7,122 nucleotides of DNA from positions 1-7,122 of the forward strand of contig JAVBOA010000050.1 of the NCBI GenBank assembly GCA_031551135.1. The letters are read 5' to 3'. The position numbers and the translations under genes were made by a program. The notes beneath the pieces were generated by a model. That model worked only from the letters and a program-made list of their open reading frames with translations. It was not told the origin of the DNA and did not search any database. Positions 5,274 through 7,122 of this stretch are shown here, in pieces. How positions within the stretch are numbered: position 1 is the first letter of the stretch; every line of letters begins with the position of its first letter. The DNA comes from JAITVM01 sp031551135. GTDB lineage: Bacteria > Bacillota > Clostridia > Lachnospirales > JAITVM01.

Positions 5274-7007
5274 TTGAACAGAAAATTGGCGGTATTTTTA
5301 TTAATGACTTGCATACTCGCAATGTTTATTAGTAAAAATGTGTACGCAGCGGAGTTTACAGCAAACCCAAAAACAGAGTATTCAAAAGACTTTATAGGAA
5401 GAGCTGAAAATCAACAATGGTTTTTAGATGCGGTAGAAAAAATTCTGTTGGCACAAGGAAAAAGTATAAATAATCTTGAATCGAAAGAAGATTTGAAAAA
5501 TATTTTCAGCCTTGGTGTACAGAATAAAAATATTGAAGGCAAGATACCAAAAGCTATAGGTGAACTTTCGAGCCTTAGATATTTGTATCTTTCAAAAAAT
5601 AAATTAACGGGTACGATTCCGAATGAATTGTACAATCTCAGAAATCTCGAAAATCTTGACATTTCGGAAAACCAATTGTCAGGAGACCTTTCAAGCAATA
5701 TCCAGAACCTCACAAATCTTAGAGTTCTTCTAATGTGGGGCAATGAATTATCTGGAAACATACCAAATGAAATTATAAATTTAAATCAACTTGAAAATTT
5801 AGATTTATCACATAACAACTTTACGGGAGTGATTCCTAATTTTAGTGAATTAAAACATCTAATGATATTAGCTTTGTCCAATAACGAACTAACAGGCACT
5901 ATTCCGGCAGGACTTTCAGATAGTTCGGAACTCAAAACTGTACTGCTTTGGCATAATAAATTAACAGGCGAGATTCCGGAAGAGTTCAAAAATTTAAGCC
6001 AGATGGTCAATTTTGATATTTCCGAAAATAAAATTACCGGAACAGTCAGTGATAAATTTGAGGAAATGCCAAAACTCGAGCTTCTCGATATAAGCAGCAA
6101 TTTATTTGTCGGCGACATAGGAGAAAACATTTTCCAAAAATCAAAGGATTTCCTTAAACTTCATGCTGACGGAAACTATATGGCAGGTACAAATTTAGCT
6201 GATATTTCAAATAATAAAGACAATTTCATAGATGAAAAACCGGAACAGAACCGTTTCAAAATTAAAGAAGAAATGCGCATATCTATCGGAACGAAAATTG
6301 ATGTTTTTAAAGATTTGAAAATCGTTTCGCCTGAAGATGGAAGTATAACGAGAGAAAAACTTGAACTTGACCATAAATATTTTGAAGCCAGAGTTTTAAG
6401 TACAGATGAGAAATTATTGAAAAGGATTGAAATTTCAAGAGATTCAAGCGGTAAATTGATAATTAAGCCTATTGGAGTGATTTCAGCTTCGGAAAATGCA
6501 ATGGTTGAGATTTACATAAAGGAAGATGACGGATTTGAATATCCGGCAATGAAGTTTAAACTAATTTCATACCAAAATTCAAATAATTCGGGACAAGGGT
6601 ATAACACTCTTACAAGTAGTGATGAACCTGAAGAAGAAAATCCAACGGAAGAACCGGCAGAGATTCCTAGCGAAAAAATACCAACAGAAAATATAGTATT
6701 GACAAAGTTTAAATATATAAACGGCTATGAGGATAAAATATTCAAGCCAAACGGAAATATAAGCAGGGAGGAAATGGCTCATATTATATACTCTATAATA
6801 AAAGATAATTCCATAACTTCATATAAAAATAAATACAATGATTTGGATTCATCAAGATGGTCATACGAAGCAATTTGTTTTGTTTCTGATAAAGGAATAA
6901 TGACAGGTTATCCGGACGGAAGCTTCAAACTGCGCAATAATCTGACGAGGGCAGAATTCAGCGTAATAATCTCTAAATTGAAAAACAGGCCTGTTGATTA
7001 TCCATAA
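5274..7007 (+). CDS. Secreted leucine-rich-repeat protein with SLH cell-wall anchor
   Basis: A 577-residue exported surface protein. Residues 1-25 are a Sec signal peptide: Arg/Lys near the N-terminus, a hydrophobic core at 5-19 and a likely cleavage after VYA (25). A capping region (about 30-73) precedes leucine-rich repeats at 74-305, almost all exactly 24 residues long and following LxxLxLSxNxLTGxIP, the pattern called plant-specific type because it dominates plant receptor kinases. Repeats at 149 and 220 carry LLMWGN and VLLWHN. A beta-rich segment of unknown family (about 325-432) is followed by a Pro/Glu/Thr-rich acidic linker (about 433-473). The C-terminus has an incomplete SLH module (YINGYEDKIFKPNG, with SREEMA) and a full one at about 520-569 (WSYEAICFVSDKGIMTGYPD, LTRAEF), then stops. 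SLH modules bind pyruvylated secondary wall polymer. Binding or adhesion to a partner is inferred; no enzyme domain is seen. It is monocistronic in view and unrelated in function to the recombinases. Confidence 0.93.
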   Translation: MNRKLAVFLLMTCILAMFISKNVYAAEFTANPKTEYSKDFIGRAENQQWFLDAVEKILLAQGKSINNLESKEDLKNIFSLGVQNKNIEGKIPKAIGELSSLRYLYLSKNKLTGTIPNELYNLRNLENLDISENQLSGDLSSNIQNLTNLRVLLMWGNELSGNIPNEIINLNQLENLDLSHNNFTGVIPNFSELKHLMILALSNNELTGTIPAGLSDSSELKTVLLWHNKLTGEIPEEFKNLSQMVNFDISENKITGTVSDKFEEMPKLELLDISSNLFVGDIGENIFQKSKDFLKLHADGNYMAGTNLADISNNKDNFIDEKPEQNRFKIKEEMRISIGTKIDVFKDLKIVSPEDGSITREKLELDHKYFEARVLSTDEKLLKRIEISRDSSGKLIIKPIGVISASENAMVEIYIKEDDGFEYPAMKFKLISYQNSNNSGQGYNTLTSSDEPEEENPTEEPAEIPSEKIPTENIVLTKFKYINGYEDKIFKPNGNISREEMAHIIYSIIKDNSITSYKNKYNDLDSSRWSYEAICFVSDKGIMTGYPDGSFKLRNNLTRAEFSVIISKLKNRPVDYP

Positions 7008-7122
7008 TATTACAATTTAAGTTTTAAAAGCAGATAGAAAATTAAGAAGAAAAATAAAAAGCTCGGTTTGAAATTCATTAACGCGTAGACATCTTATAAA
7101 TTCAATCATAGTAAGTTTGAAA
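7008..7122. other. Downstream flank, nothing recognised
   Basis: AT-rich DNA after the surface-protein gene. No open gene, hairpin plus T run, or promoter was found. GTTTGAAA occurs twice (around 7065 and 7114), which is not remarkable at this base composition. The terminator of the surface-protein gene is probably beyond the window. Confidence 0.5.

Noticed and set aside
5054..5314. Minus-strand frame of 86 residues over the surface-protein leader
   Set aside because: It runs through the promoter, leader and signal peptide of the + strand gene, with low-complexity AT-driven composition and no family resemblance.

Overview
The window looks like accessory or chromosome-junction DNA from a low-GC Firmicute, most likely a clostridial (gut-type) bacterium. 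The DNA is AT-rich, Shine-Dalgarno sites are strong (AAAGGAG, GGAGG), TTG start codons are used twice, and the last gene encodes a secreted S-layer-homology (SLH) protein with a Gram-positive-style signal peptide. All real genes lie on the + strand.

Positions 2-3607 hold a tandem, translationally coupled cassette of three large-serine-recombinase-family genes. The first is cut off by the left edge of the window and keeps the end of the catalytic domain onward. The second (1294-2085) starts exactly at the DNA-binding 'Recombinase' domain and has no catalytic domain. The third (2042-3607) is complete, with all expected catalytic residues and a zinc ribbon. The genes overlap by 4 and 44 bases and end at a strong Rho-independent terminator (3613-3649). 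Such triplets are known integration/excision modules of some Firmicute integrative elements, so one end of a mobile element is probably near.

Positions 3652-4771 hold a separately transcribed single gene for a DUF1016/YhcG-type PD-(D/E)XK nuclease with its own promoters. It may be cargo or defence, or may lie just outside the element.

Positions 4772-5273 have no convincing protein gene but are rich in structure. There is a perfect 11-bp hairpin, then a promoter-like sequence followed by a long GC-richer imperfect hairpin and an intrinsic terminator. Together these look like an unannotated small RNA gene of about 130 nt. The first hairpin and the terminator share the same octamer in swapped arm order.

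Positions 5274-7007 encode a secreted protein with a signal peptide, about nine 24-residue leucine-rich repeats of the plant-receptor type, a beta-rich domain, an acidic Pro/Glu linker and C-terminal SLH modules for cell-wall anchoring. Its long leader may be structured. The last 115 bases show no recognisable gene or terminator.
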